Source: JBBQWZ01 sp038210135 (lineage in GTDB: Bacteria; Acidobacteriota; Terriglobia; Bryobacterales; Bryobacteraceae). From it: 64,000 bases of DNA. Of this stretch, positions 33,402 to 43,103 are shown piece by piece. A program made the translations under genes and the position numbers. The notes below the pieces were generated by a model. The model ran no database searches. It had not been told where the DNA came from and saw only the letters and a list, made by a program, of their open reading frames with translations. The first letter of the stretch is position 1. The number at the start of each line of letters is the position of its first letter. Location of the stretch: assembly GCA_038210135.1 (NCBI GenBank), contig JBBQWZ010000004.1, positions 1 to 64,000 of the forward strand, in the 5' to 3' direction.

Positions 33402-34706
33402 GTGAAATCGAACGCTAGTCTTTTAAGTGTCGTGTTGGTTGCTGCCGGATTGTACGGCCAAACGAAAATAGATCTTCAGAACCAAAGTCGGGGAATGGAT
33501 TTTTCGAATGCAACTTACACCAAGCCGATGAAGGTGGTTTTTGCATTACCAGCAAGTTGCGCCACCGGCGAAGCCGCTTTTGTTACAACGGCTCCGGATG
33601 GACAGAACATATTTGGCTGTACTGCAACAAATCAATGGACCCTGCAATCGGGTGCCGGACTGCCGAGTGGAATGGCCGGGGGGAAACTTGCGGGGACGTA
33701 CCCGTACCCAGATCTTTCGGGAAATCGTACCACGGCAACGACGATCGCAATTACGACATCCGCGGGCACTTGCGCGTCCAGTATCATGCCATCGACATTG
33801 CACGGGGCGGCTAGTATTTCCCGTATTTCCGGTTCGGATAGTGGCCTATTTACAATTGCGTGCACTTCTTCAGCAACCCTGGCTTGCTTCTATGACAGCG
33901 GAGTCCAAATCGGGAATTATACGGTTAGCGGGTTCGAGGGCGGGACCTGTACGGGTGCGACTCCGAGCCAAAATATCGGCGTGGTCGCGACCGTGGCGAT
34001 TATGAACGGATTTTTCTCCGCCGGAGCCAGCGACTTCCGTGCCGATACCGTGGTCCCGATGACGCCGACGGCAGGAGCCGGACTGGTCAGCATCCTCAAT
34101 GGAGTGGCGGTTGATACGTCGTTGATTCCACAAATGTTTTTTGGAATCAGCACGCCGGGCAGCGTGGCTGGAAACCTTCCCGGGAACTGGTATACCGACA
34201 CCGCCGCAAAGGTACTCTACGAATGCCAGAAGCCATCCGGCACCCAGGCACCAGCATGTTCCGGAGTGGGGATCGGTGACTGGACGGCGATTCCCGAAAA
34301 GATGACGCAAACGTTCTATGCGAGCGGAAACGGAACCGTTAACGCTGCCGGCCTAGTCAGCTATTTGATGCCCATTGGAGCCTACGCCGAAAACGAACCC
34401 ATCCTGGCGAACGCACAAGCGCCTGTGCCCAAAGCGGGAGTCATCAGCAACCTTTGTGCGTATTACGTGGGGCCAACAACCGCAGCCGATCAACCGCTTA
34501 CCATTTCACTGAACGTGAATGGGATTGACGATACTAGTATGGTGGCGACAATGCTGGAAAGCAGTCCTACGAAGACGAAATTTTGTACGGTCGCAGGACA
34601 TACGAGAATGGTGCTAGCTTCAGACCTCATCACGTTTGCGGCAAAGTATCTAGGTGCTACAGGTCCGATCACCTCGATCCGCAACCTGTATTGGGACATA
34701 CAGTAA
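33402..34706 (+). CDS. Secreted beta-rich protein of unknown function
   Basis: The 434-residue protein starts at GTG 33402 with GAGGGAG nine bases before it. It has a signal peptide (MKSNASLLSVVLVAAGLYGQ). The mature part is rich in Thr, Ser, Gly and Ala with scattered Cys (about ten). It includes MAGGKLAGTYPYPDL at residues 91-105, which resembles the GGDLSGTYPNP motif of phage tail-fibre and adhesin proteins. The last 130 residues (MTQTFYASGNGTVNAAGLVSY and LCAYYVGPTTAADQPLTISL) form a separate beta-rich domain. No enzyme motif is visible. It is followed 11 bases later by a second, much larger secreted protein gene; the two probably work together. A surface appendage or matrix protein is a guess. 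Confidence 0.75.
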   Translation: MKSNASLLSVVLVAAGLYGQTKIDLQNQSRGMDFSNATYTKPMKVVFALPASCATGEAAFVTTAPDGQNIFGCTATNQWTLQSGAGLPSGMAGGKLAGTYPYPDLSGNRTTATTIAITTSAGTCASSIMPSTLHGAASISRISGSDSGLFTIACTSSATLACFYDSGVQIGNYTVSGFEGGTCTGATPSQNIGVVATVAIMNGFFSAGASDFRADTVVPMTPTAGAGLVSILNGVAVDTSLIPQMFFGISTPGSVAGNLPGNWYTDTAAKVLYECQKPSGTQAPACSGVGIGDWTAIPEKMTQTFYASGNGTVNAAGLVSYLMPIGAYAENEPILANAQAPVPKAGVISNLCAYYVGPTTAADQPLTISLNVNGIDDTSMVATMLESSPTKTKFCTVAGHTRMVLASDLITFAAKYLGATGPITSIRNLYWDIQ

Positions 34707-34717
34707 AGAGACTCTAC

Positions 34718-37700
34718 ATGAAACTTCTGCTCTCCATTTTCTTAATCTTATTGCCGGCATTGGCGGACACGACAGTTGAAGTGCCAAGTGTCACGGCGCG
34801 CCAAGCGATCTTGCTAATTCGCACCGACCAGAATGGTGCCTGTTCTTACAAAATCAGCGAATCGGCGACCTTAGCTCCGCTGGTAAACGATGTGAATCCA
34901 TTTTTGTTTCCTGGGGCAGACTCCGATCAGAGAGCTGGATCGGTCGTCAATGGCAAGCAGCATTCGTTTGTCGTAGGTACTGCTACCGTGTCAATTGTCA
35001 GCGGCGGACCGGCGATGAAATCCCGGGCACTGGCAGCGAACACGCACCATTGGGGCGAAGTGAAGTGCGGAACGGATACGATTCCCTTCGAGTTCACAAC
35101 CGACAATCCGGCTTACGGAAATTTCTATCCGGAGCCTCCCCCGTTCCATCCGAACGGCTTTGGCAATTACGGGTGGCCAAGCCAAGATTGGTCTTCGCAA
35201 AATCCAACTCCGGCAGTGGACCCGACGACCGGTTTTAAAACGAAGCGTGTCACGCATCCGGGGTGGTTTGGGTATGACCGGGCTCCGGTGACGGCTTACA
35301 ATGTGCTTGATCCCACAGGTTCCTGGACAAACGCATCCAACGCGAACAGTGGTGCAACAACCAGCTTGGCAACCTTCTCAGGATCGTCCGATCCCTCTAA
35401 ATATCTATTCCTCCCTTTCGATACGCTTGTATCGCCGTACGGGCAAAATGGTGGTGGATATGGCGCTCAATGGAGCGTGGATGATTTGCTGCTGAAAGTG
35501 TTCGGACGCGCCAGCGCAAGTGGTACCAAACTGTCAGCGTGTATTGTGTATTTTGATTCGCAGACATGCAATTCCGGAACGTTAACGACCGCTGACCTCC
35601 CGACGAGCAACGGCACATTCAACATCAACGCGACGTATCCATCTCCTATTTTTTCGGGCTGGGGTGGAACGGTTCCTGGACGGGCAGCTGTTGATACGCG
35701 CAACGGCAATGTAAGGTGCGCGAACAATGTACTGAGCTTCCTCGCAGGGCAACCGTACGAGTACGCCAACACGAAGTGGCTCCCTGGTGCACAAATTGCG
35801 ATTACCGGGGGAACCTGTACGCAGGGTGTTTATACGATTGCGACAGTCGATAACGCGACGCAAGTCACTCTGACCGCATCTGCCGGAACTGGAACCTCGC
35901 CCTGGAAAAGCCTCGCCGCGGGAATCAAGATCTGGAAAAGTGCCGGCTCCGGTACTGTCAATATTTCGACAAGCTTCCGCATGGCGTGGTCGTCGATGTT
36001 TCACACCTACGCGGAGGGAGGTTTCAAAGTGTGTTCCGACGTGGCGAATACTGAACCGGCAACAGGGCTTCCCATCTATCTTTGCGTCTTTCCGGCAGCA
36101 ACTGAAACTTCAAAAGCAGTAGCGGCTGCCTTCATTCCCTCGACCGGCGAATGGCGGTTCTTGGGCCCACTGTATCAAGCGCCCAACTCTAGCGATCCAG
36201 CGGCCGATCAATTTAGCAGCAACGTGTTTATTTGTAGCGGATGTTTCGACTCTACCGACGGGCGGGCTTTTTACGGCTTCGCCAACACAGGGTCGAATGC
36301 GTATAAATCTGCAGTTAGAATCCGTTACACAGGCACTTTTTCCGCGTACACACATCCGTTATACCCATCGGCCGCGAACCCAGGGGAAGATCCCGCCAAC
36401 CCAGGACACCCGTACGCGGACCTTGGGTTTACGTGGACCAACATTATGAAAGCCAGCCAGAAGAAGGATTTCATCTCGCAAATCGCCGCCCTCAATCCCC
36501 AATACGATGTCGCTGTATTCGGGACATCTGGCGGAGGAATGTATTATGGATCAAACAATTTCTTGTACTGGAATTTAGGTCCAGTTTCGGGCGGAGAAAC
36601 CATAGGCCTTTGGGCTGTAGTGGACTCATCCACTGGAACGATGACCCTTACCGGAGATAATTGGTCTGGGCCGTTCCCGGGGAGGTGGAGCGCAAACCAT
36701 GCGTCTGCACCCATTCCCGGATACCTGGCGCAAATCTCCAACGATCTTGGTGGAGTATACGGTTACGTGGGCAATTCGGCCGTCACCGGTATAGGGCCCC
36801 ATCAAACGACACCCGTATGCGTCGAGAAATCGGGCGCGTGCAACACAAATACATCCATGTCAAGCACCTCGCCTCTTGATAGTTGCGTGGGGCGGACTCC
36901 GGAGGTTCTGCAAACCGCTTTCTCGACTTATATTTCACCCACTGACATGAAGTGTGTCACCCTTCGCGCACCAAACCTAGCCAGCCATACTCCTAGCGCG
37001 GCCGAACGGGCAAAATGGCCGTCTTCTCAAAACCCAGCTTGGTCCGAAATAGGAGCGCTTCAAGCTGGCGATCTATTGATATACCGAGATCCAAATACGG
37101 GAGCTCGTGAACAGCAATTAGTCTTGAATGTGAGTGACATAGACAATAATTTGAAGTCGATCGTGATCTACCGCGGCTTCGGGGGCGGCAACCTGTTAAA
37201 TATTCCGAATGGCTGGTCGGCATTTGCGGCCGTCCTCAACCTCACCGGCCAGGCGGGCGTCGGTTTACTGGCAAACGCCACACTAACCGGCAGGCAGATC
37301 CGATGGCAACTGGATTTCGGTGCTTTCACCGGACATAACGATGTCGGATTGGGTTCGACGAAAGGAGCCAATACCTTTTTGCGCGCAGGAATTCCAGGCG
37401 TTCCATATGCAGTGAGGTACAACATGCCACTAACGCAACAGATTGGTGACAACTTTGCTACCGCGAATGCGATTCATGTCCCTTCTACCTACAACGGAGT
37501 GTCAGCCGGCTTGATCAATCAGCAGAGTTATCCGTCCATGCGACAGACGGCGGATTCTGCGGACAAAAGTTGGTTCATAGACACGCATGCGACGAATGGG
37601 GCTAGCGGAACTGGCTGGCAGGTGGGATCGTTAATGTGTTTCCCGACCTATACACTGATTGCGGGAAGCACGAGCATCTATGACTTTAGTTCGCCGTGTG

Positions 37701-38497
37701 GAGCCGTGGATGTGAAGAAATTGCCCATAGCGGCATTTGCGGTATCACTGCTCAAGGATATGAGTAGTCCAGCGGTGGGCGATTTGATTACGGATGCTAC
37801 CCCGTGGAAATTTTGCACTCCCCTTCGTGTCAATGAGTGCAGGACCGGCAGTGCAATCGGGCATGTGTATATGAGCGTTCCGCAAGCTAGTGTCAATCCA
37901 TACTGTATATCTGCGCAGTACACGGTTCAGTATCCTTGTGCATTTGTGCCGGCTCCCACCCTCGGCCGGATTGTTCAGGTGAGAGCTTCGGTTAGCGATC
38001 CGGCATCGCAGTTCTGGAGATCCGCCGGATTGGGCCTAGGCGGTGTAGGGTTGCATGATCAGTTCTCGACGTCGGTCGCCGATCCTACGGGAACCTGGGT
38101 GCTCTCTGCAAATATTCATTTGGATGGAGTGAGAAGTGACTGGCTGGCTACCAAGCTGCCAGGAACGCCACCAATTCGGGGAACCTCCCGCGCCGGCTAC
38201 GTCAATTACCCAGTCGAGATTGGAAGCGGCGCGGGGTACGCGGAGATCGAATTTGGTTATGCCGAAAATGGAGCGCCCGACAGTTTTTTTTGCACAACCA
38301 GGGCGGAAAGCTGTAACACGAGCGGATCGCCATTTTCGTTTTCGTCGGACACGCGTACGTTGAAGCGCTGTACGAACAGATGCACGGTGAACATCCCCAT
38401 CATTGCCGGGCGGGTGGTTTACTATCGGATCGGCCGGAGTGTGGACGGGGTGACGTGGACATACGGGCAGCCTCAGCCGCCGATCTCAATCCCTTGA
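34718..38497 (+). CDS. Large secreted protein of unknown function, 1259 residues
   Basis: The ATG at 34718 opens a clear signal peptide (MKLLLSIFLILLPALA); an earlier in-frame start would add 45 residues overlapping the preceding gene. The mature protein is rich in Gly, Ser, Thr, Asn, Pro and aromatics, with many Cys in pairs (GTCTQG, CSGCFDS, VCVEKSGACNTN, CTNRCTV), suggesting disulphides. Short Ig-like or tail-fibre-like segments occur (GAQIAITGGTCTQGVYTI; TQVTLTASAGTGTSPW). The end (RTLKRCTNRCTVNIPIIAGRVVYYRI) looks like a fibronectin-type strand pair. I see no catalytic motif, no PEP-CTERM or LPXTG tail and no long exact repeats. It sits between a GT4 pair and an O-antigen ligase. Function unknown. 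Confidence 0.75.
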   Translation: MKLLLSIFLILLPALADTTVEVPSVTARQAILLIRTDQNGACSYKISESATLAPLVNDVNPFLFPGADSDQRAGSVVNGKQHSFVVGTATVSIVSGGPAMKSRALAANTHHWGEVKCGTDTIPFEFTTDNPAYGNFYPEPPPFHPNGFGNYGWPSQDWSSQNPTPAVDPTTGFKTKRVTHPGWFGYDRAPVTAYNVLDPTGSWTNASNANSGATTSLATFSGSSDPSKYLFLPFDTLVSPYGQNGGGYGAQWSVDDLLLKVFGRASASGTKLSACIVYFDSQTCNSGTLTTADLPTSNGTFNINATYPSPIFSGWGGTVPGRAAVDTRNGNVRCANNVLSFLAGQPYEYANTKWLPGAQIAITGGTCTQGVYTIATVDNATQVTLTASAGTGTSPWKSLAAGIKIWKSAGSGTVNISTSFRMAWSSMFHTYAEGGFKVCSDVANTEPATGLPIYLCVFPAATETSKAVAAAFIPSTGEWRFLGPLYQAPNSSDPAADQFSSNVFICSGCFDSTDGRAFYGFANTGSNAYKSAVRIRYTGTFSAYTHPLYPSAANPGEDPANPGHPYADLGFTWTNIMKASQKKDFISQIAALNPQYDVAVFGTSGGGMYYGSNNFLYWNLGPVSGGETIGLWAVVDSSTGTMTLTGDNWSGPFPGRWSANHASAPIPGYLAQISNDLGGVYGYVGNSAVTGIGPHQTTPVCVEKSGACNTNTSMSSTSPLDSCVGRTPEVLQTAFSTYISPTDMKCVTLRAPNLASHTPSAAERAKWPSSQNPAWSEIGALQAGDLLIYRDPNTGAREQQLVLNVSDIDNNLKSIVIYRGFGGGNLLNIPNGWSAFAAVLNLTGQAGVGLLANATLTGRQIRWQLDFGAFTGHNDVGLGSTKGANTFLRAGIPGVPYAVRYNMPLTQQIGDNFATANAIHVPSTYNGVSAGLINQQSYPSMRQTADSADKSWFIDTHATNGASGTGWQVGSLMCFPTYTLIAGSTSIYDFSSPCGAVDVKKLPIAAFAVSLLKDMSSPAVGDLITDATPWKFCTPLRVNECRTGSAIGHVYMSVPQASVNPYCISAQYTVQYPCAFVPAPTLGRIVQVRASVSDPASQFWRSAGLGLGGVGLHDQFSTSVADPTGTWVLSANIHLDGVRSDWLATKLPGTPPIRGTSRAGYVNYPVEIGSGAGYAEIEFGYAENGAPDSFFCTTRAESCNTSGSPFSFSSDTRTLKRCTNRCTVNIPIIAGRVVYYRIGRSVDGVTWTYGQPQPPISIP

Positions 38498-38633
38498 AAT
38501 CTCTTTGAACGGCGCCACTGCCGAATTGCTCCGGCACCATGAGGAATTGGTGTCGGAGGCCCAAAACTGTGCGATTTCAGTCTACTGGGAACATGGTACC
38601 CTAAGGAGGGGATCCGCGCAGCTAATTGTCATT

Positions 38634-40025
38634 ATGGGCCGATTCTTAAACAACAAACCCCTACTTCCAGATCCTGTGCCTGCTGTGGCGACAATGGAGC
38701 CCTCTGTTTCGTCGCCTGGTCGTTTGGATCCATCGCCTAGAGTGACACCGCTTTCGGCACAGCCTTCAACACCAATCGAACGAGGCTCCGTATTTCATCA
38801 GTTAGGGTTTTACGCATACTGTGGGATCGCACTGTCGACGACCGCGAATGACCTTATGCTTCGGATGTTCGGGCAGCGAGCATTTATTTACTGGCTGGCA
38901 TTTCCCGCAGCGATCATTCTCTTTATTACTTGCGGAACAACTTTCAGGGGACTTCGTGATAAGACAGGCCGGCTATGGCTAGCGCTAGGAGCCTGGATGA
39001 TCATAGGCATTCCAATGAGCTTTTGGCCTGGCGGAAGCGCGGCGCTCCTTCAAGCCTACCTGCCTCGAGTTCATTTGCTTTTCTTTTTCATCACAGCTTT
39101 TGTCGTGACCCGTCAACTCTGTCGAAAGCTGATGGCGTTCAATGTCTTTTCATCTTTCCTCATGCTTGCAATTTGTGTCGGTTTGGGTGGAACTCCATCC
39201 GATACAGGCCGATTCTGTATTCCGGGCAGTCTGTTCTTTGTAAACCCAAATGACCTGGCGATTGAACTTTTGGTGGGGATAGGGTCGCTAACGTATTGGA
39301 TGCTCAGTGGAAACCGCATAAAAATAGCCGTAAGCGTCTTTGGAGGTGTGCTCAGTTTACTCTTTATCCTAAAGACTGGATCTCGCGGGGCTCTTTTGGC
39401 CGTAGTCGTTTTGATAGGGATCGCGTTTTTCGTCACAAAGGCTAAAGCTTCGATTCTTGCGCTTTCCGTGCTCGGCCTCTTAATGATTCCGTTTTTGCCA
39501 TTGAGCACTCTTCATCGACTCACGTTGATCATCTTAAACACGGATTCTGTGGCGGTCAAGCAGGAAGATGGCGGGAATGTGAGCTCCCAAATTGAAAGGC
39601 AGTATTTAGTTCGAAAGAGTATTGAGCTAACTTTAACTCATCCGTTGTTTGGCGTTGGCGCGGGAGAATTTATTGATGCCAGTTCCGGCGCTGATGCTAG
39701 GAAAGGTGTTCACTCCGCCGCACTTGGAACTCACAATTCGTATACCCAGATGTCCAGTGAAAACGGCTTTCCTGGATTACTGTTTTACGCCGCAGCTCTC
39801 ATCCTGTCCATTCGTCTAATGATCAGACTTTACAAGGCCACTTGGAATCGACCTGATCTGAAGGACATCACTGCCATTTCGTACAGCATGTGGGTAAGCA
39901 TTGCCGCCTTTGCGCTGAGCTCCGCGTTCCACCATCTAGCTTACGCCGGGTATGCTCCTACACTTTGTGGCAGCGCGATCGCCATCCACCTAATGGCGCA
40001 ACAATATCTACCCAAAGGTAAATAG
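38634..40025 (+). CDS. O-antigen ligase/polymerase-family membrane protein
   Basis: From ATG 38634 it encodes 463 residues with about 10-12 membrane helices and a large loop between helices containing GVGAGEFIDASSG and ALGTHNSYTQMSSENGFPGLL. These match the Wzy_C/WaaL signature region, including the His and Asn. Such proteins join lipid-linked glycans to each other or to an acceptor. A longer frame from a TTG at 38505 adds 43 poorly supported residues. AAGGAGG at 38603 is 24 bases from the chosen ATG, so the start is uncertain. Confidence 0.85.
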   Translation: MGRFLNNKPLLPDPVPAVATMEPSVSSPGRLDPSPRVTPLSAQPSTPIERGSVFHQLGFYAYCGIALSTTANDLMLRMFGQRAFIYWLAFPAAIILFITCGTTFRGLRDKTGRLWLALGAWMIIGIPMSFWPGGSAALLQAYLPRVHLLFFFITAFVVTRQLCRKLMAFNVFSSFLMLAICVGLGGTPSDTGRFCIPGSLFFVNPNDLAIELLVGIGSLTYWMLSGNRIKIAVSVFGGVLSLLFILKTGSRGALLAVVVLIGIAFFVTKAKASILALSVLGLLMIPFLPLSTLHRLTLIILNTDSVAVKQEDGGNVSSQIERQYLVRKSIELTLTHPLFGVGAGEFIDASSGADARKGVHSAALGTHNSYTQMSSENGFPGLLFYAAALILSIRLMIRLYKATWNRPDLKDITAISYSMWVSIAAFALSSAFHHLAYAGYAPTLCGSAIAIHLMAQQYLPKGK

Positions 40026-40028
40026 TAG

Positions 40029-41900
40029 GTGCGCGGTTTCGTAGCTAGTGAAACAGCCGGACGAGAGGACCGCAAATCCCCACTCAACCTCTGGCAGTGG
40101 ATCGACTGGATTACGATAACGCTCGTTGTCGCCTCATCCTTCGTGATGGCGATTCTGCGCTGGGCAAAGCTGAATTCCCTGGTGCATGACGATCCTGCGA
40201 TGTGGTTGTTCCAGATGAGCCGGGCAGCATCCGGAGAGCTGCCGTACAAGGATTTTAACTGGAACTATCCTCCTTTTTCGATCTGGCTTTTTAGTGCAAT
40301 ATTTCATTTCTGTGGCGTCACTTTCGCCGTGGCCCAGGCCGCTATGGACGTTCTTTCTCTGGTCGTGGTGCTGCTTGCGTACTGGTTCGTCCGCCTGACG
40401 CTACCGCGGTTTCTGCATCTCCCGGTCATTCTTGTTCTGATTACGGTTGGAGCCACGGCACAAACCAAGTTTACCCTCTTCTCTCTTCTGACCTACTCAC
40501 CTTCTCTGCTGACTGCAACTATCGGACTGCAATTAATGACTATCGGGTGCATCCTGCTTTTGCGGGCTACATCCTGGTCGCGCATGATGGCCGGATTGGT
40601 GATTGGGGGAGCCTTCATTGCCAGCACGAGCAAACCCGAATCCCTGCTCGCATCCATGTCGCTACTCCTCTGCATGGCTGTATTTGGTCCCCATTCTCTG
40701 CGAACAATGAAAACAGTATGGATCTTCGTCGCCTCCATAGTGCCTACCATCATGGCCTTTGTAATCGAAGCCTATGTAGTTGGATTCGACAATTTCAAAG
40801 CTGGCATTTCCGGTTACGGTCTGGCAACCATGGCTTGCCCTTGGTGGCCGACCGGCCTGGGTCTATTCGGTGCTGCGGCGTCCCTCGCGCAGGCAGCGGC
40901 AATTGCCGCGATGGCAACGATCCCTCTCTACTCTAAATTTAGTGCGAAGTACGGACGCCGTTACCGTCTTATCTTGTTGGCTGCAATACCGTGCGGACTC
41001 CTGTATTTGAGTTACTATGCATATCTGAGCCGGGAAGAATTGAGATCGGGACACTCCTTACTTCACAAAATGAAGCAAGTCCTGCCATTACTACTCTGGA
41101 CCAGTCCTGTGCTTTTGCCGGTGATGTGGGCGAGCATTGTCTATTGCTGCTGGCATGTGTATCGCAGGCAAAATGTTGAACTGTTTGTGATTCTCTCGGT
41201 TCCGGTAGTGATGTCCTTTCGCAGCCTGTTCGGCACAACCTTATTTCCGTATACGGAAGTATCGGCGCTTTGTTATCCACTCTTTCTGTTAGCGGGTCCG
41301 ATGCTTCTCTACAAGCTACTATCCTCCGTGCCCGCGAAAGGAGGAGGCCCTTCCCGCAAAGCTCTGATCGTGGTCGGCACCATCCTGCTCGGCTATGCGG
41401 GAGTGCGCATTGTTGGTGGCTATGCACTCTACCTTTCGAACGACGGTTACACCTCGCTTGAAACCCAGGCGGGTTCCCTGCGGGTTCGTAATGACGACGG
41501 AAGCGCTGATATTTATCGCTATGTGGTAGAACACACTACAGCGAACGATACCGTTCTCGACCTTCCGTATGGAGGCGGGATCAATATGGCGGCTCAACGT
41601 GTAAGCCCGGTTTTTACGACTCAGTTTCAGCAATTGCGACCTACCCTTGAGCACCAACTACGGGATGTTGCAATGTTCGAGAAGCGCCCGGCTAAACTTA
41701 TTATTGCCGAGGAGGCGCCATTCTACGGGGTGGGCTTCGGGTTGCCCTTGAAGATCGCGTGTGTCTGTCCGAGGCTGGTCTGGCAGCCCGATGGACTGGC
41801 TGGCGATCCCTCCTATGCGTTCCCACTCGTTCGCTGGATTGAGCAGCATTACCGGGTTGAGCGCAAAATCGGTGCAAGGCTCATTTTGGTTCCGCGATAG
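40029..41900 (+). CDS. Multi-spanning GT39-like membrane protein
   Basis: The 623-residue protein starts at GTG 40029, three bases after the ligase stop. It has about 12 membrane helices and, after the first, the motif LVHDDPAMWLFQMSRAASGELPYKD, whose DD is like the catalytic Asp pair of PMT/ArnT-type lipid-linked glycosyltransferases. The non-membrane C-terminus (about 480-620: DIYRYVVEHTTANDTVLDLPY) resembles the soluble tail of such enzymes. It would transfer a sugar from a polyprenyl-phosphate donor at the periplasmic face. The family is assigned from layout, not a strict motif match. Confidence 0.75.
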   Translation: MRGFVASETAGREDRKSPLNLWQWIDWITITLVVASSFVMAILRWAKLNSLVHDDPAMWLFQMSRAASGELPYKDFNWNYPPFSIWLFSAIFHFCGVTFAVAQAAMDVLSLVVVLLAYWFVRLTLPRFLHLPVILVLITVGATAQTKFTLFSLLTYSPSLLTATIGLQLMTIGCILLLRATSWSRMMAGLVIGGAFIASTSKPESLLASMSLLLCMAVFGPHSLRTMKTVWIFVASIVPTIMAFVIEAYVVGFDNFKAGISGYGLATMACPWWPTGLGLFGAAASLAQAAAIAAMATIPLYSKFSAKYGRRYRLILLAAIPCGLLYLSYYAYLSREELRSGHSLLHKMKQVLPLLLWTSPVLLPVMWASIVYCCWHVYRRQNVELFVILSVPVVMSFRSLFGTTLFPYTEVSALCYPLFLLAGPMLLYKLLSSVPAKGGGPSRKALIVVGTILLGYAGVRIVGGYALYLSNDGYTSLETQAGSLRVRNDDGSADIYRYVVEHTTANDTVLDLPYGGGINMAAQRVSPVFTTQFQQLRPTLEHQLRDVAMFEKRPAKLIIAEEAPFYGVGFGLPLKIACVCPRLVWQPDGLAGDPSYAFPLVRWIEQHYRVERKIGARLILVPR

Positions 41901-41906
41901 AAACGT

Positions 41907-43031
41907 TCAAGGCACTCTTTGCAAAGAGCTGTCATCGATCTGGATGGGTTGAACGCCATGCTGAAAGCGGTTTTTCATCACGAGGAAGGGCTTCTCTATG
42001 ATGAAGTAAGACATAGTCGCCAGTCCAACAGAGGCGCCAACTGCAATCACAATTTTAATCGGCACAGGAAGGATCGTCATCCGGGTATTCAAGAGGGACC
42101 AATCCACTAACCAGTGATATAAGTAAACACCGTACGATACCCGGCCCACGTATCGCAGAGGAGCGGAGTCCAACCATTTCCATAGCGGGGAGCCGGTGAG
42201 AGCAATTAGCTGACTTAACAATACCGCGATGAGGATGGCGTCGAGACTGAAGCCAACAGTAAACAGATATGTTTCGTCGGTTGACATGCCGCGTCCGATG
42301 GAAGCACACAAAAGAGCGAGGGTGATGAGCGGGTAAAGCGGCGATCCACAAAGCCGGCCGAAGACCTCCTCGCCTGCTCGCCGCTTGAGTAAAATGGCCA
42401 GCAGACATCCTACTGCAAGCTGGTCCATACGGGTATCGAAAGAACAGAACATCCAAACGTGCGATGCTTGAAACCAAAACCACAGGCACAAACGATAGAT
42501 CCATCCCAGGACGATGAGCGACGAGAGAATATAAGTCAGCGCCTTCAAATCATTGCGGTATCGAAAGAACAACCAAGGCCACAGCACGTAAAACTGTTCT
42601 TCCACAGCCAAAGACCAGGTATGAGCTAGTGCCATATGGTCGGGTTTGACAATCGCGGAATAATAGTTACTTACATAGAAAAACGCACTAAAATATTGCG
42701 CCCAGTACGATTCGTGTTTGAATAGGACCGCCAGAGCTACATATACGATCCAAAACACATAAAAGGCCGGAAATAAACGAAGCATTCGCCGGATATAGAA
42801 ATCCCGTAGTGAGACCGTTCCCGTGGTTTCATTCTCCTTAAGCAGTAGCCAAGTGATTAGGAAACCGCTGATGACGAAGAAGATCATCACCCCGTGGCCG
42901 TCCGGCATGTAGGGAATCCCCAGATGCCCGAGAATGACGAGGAGGACGGAGATGGCCCGCATCCCGTCCAGTGCTGGAATTGATCGGCTATCCAGCCTTT
43001 GGAACAAGTTCATTGGCTTTGATGATGGCAT
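41907..43031 (-). CDS. Acyltransferase-3 (OafA/YrhL-like) membrane protein
   Basis: About 374 residues from ATG 43031; a GTG at 43088 and an ATG at 43013 are also possible. The N-terminal signature RSIPALDGMRAISVLLVILGHLG carries the conserved Arg and His of acyltransferase family 3. Ten or so helices follow, with HTWSLAVEEQFYVLWP, the second signature. The end FIIEKPFLVMKNRF is the usual SxxIExP-like motif. These proteins O-acylate sugars, often with acetyl-CoA. It is convergent with the GT39-like gene, six bases away. Confidence 0.88.
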   Translation of the reverse strand: MPSSKPMNLFQRLDSRSIPALDGMRAISVLLVILGHLGIPYMPDGHGVMIFFVISGFLITWLLLKENETTGTVSLRDFYIRRMLRLFPAFYVFWIVYVALAVLFKHESYWAQYFSAFFYVSNYYSAIVKPDHMALAHTWSLAVEEQFYVLWPWLFFRYRNDLKALTYILSSLIVLGWIYRLCLWFWFQASHVWMFCSFDTRMDQLAVGCLLAILLKRRAGEEVFGRLCGSPLYPLITLALLCASIGRGMSTDETYLFTVGFSLDAILIAVLLSQLIALTGSPLWKWLDSAPLRYVGRVSYGVYLYHWLVDWSLLNTRMTILPVPIKIVIAVGASVGLATMSYFIIEKPFLVMKNRFQHGVQPIQIDDSSLQRVP

Positions 43032-43103
43032 GGGGCGGCGGGCATCGGCAAATCCCGTCGAACACAATCCGCCGCTTGGAACGGGCACTATGACCCGTTT
43101 CGA

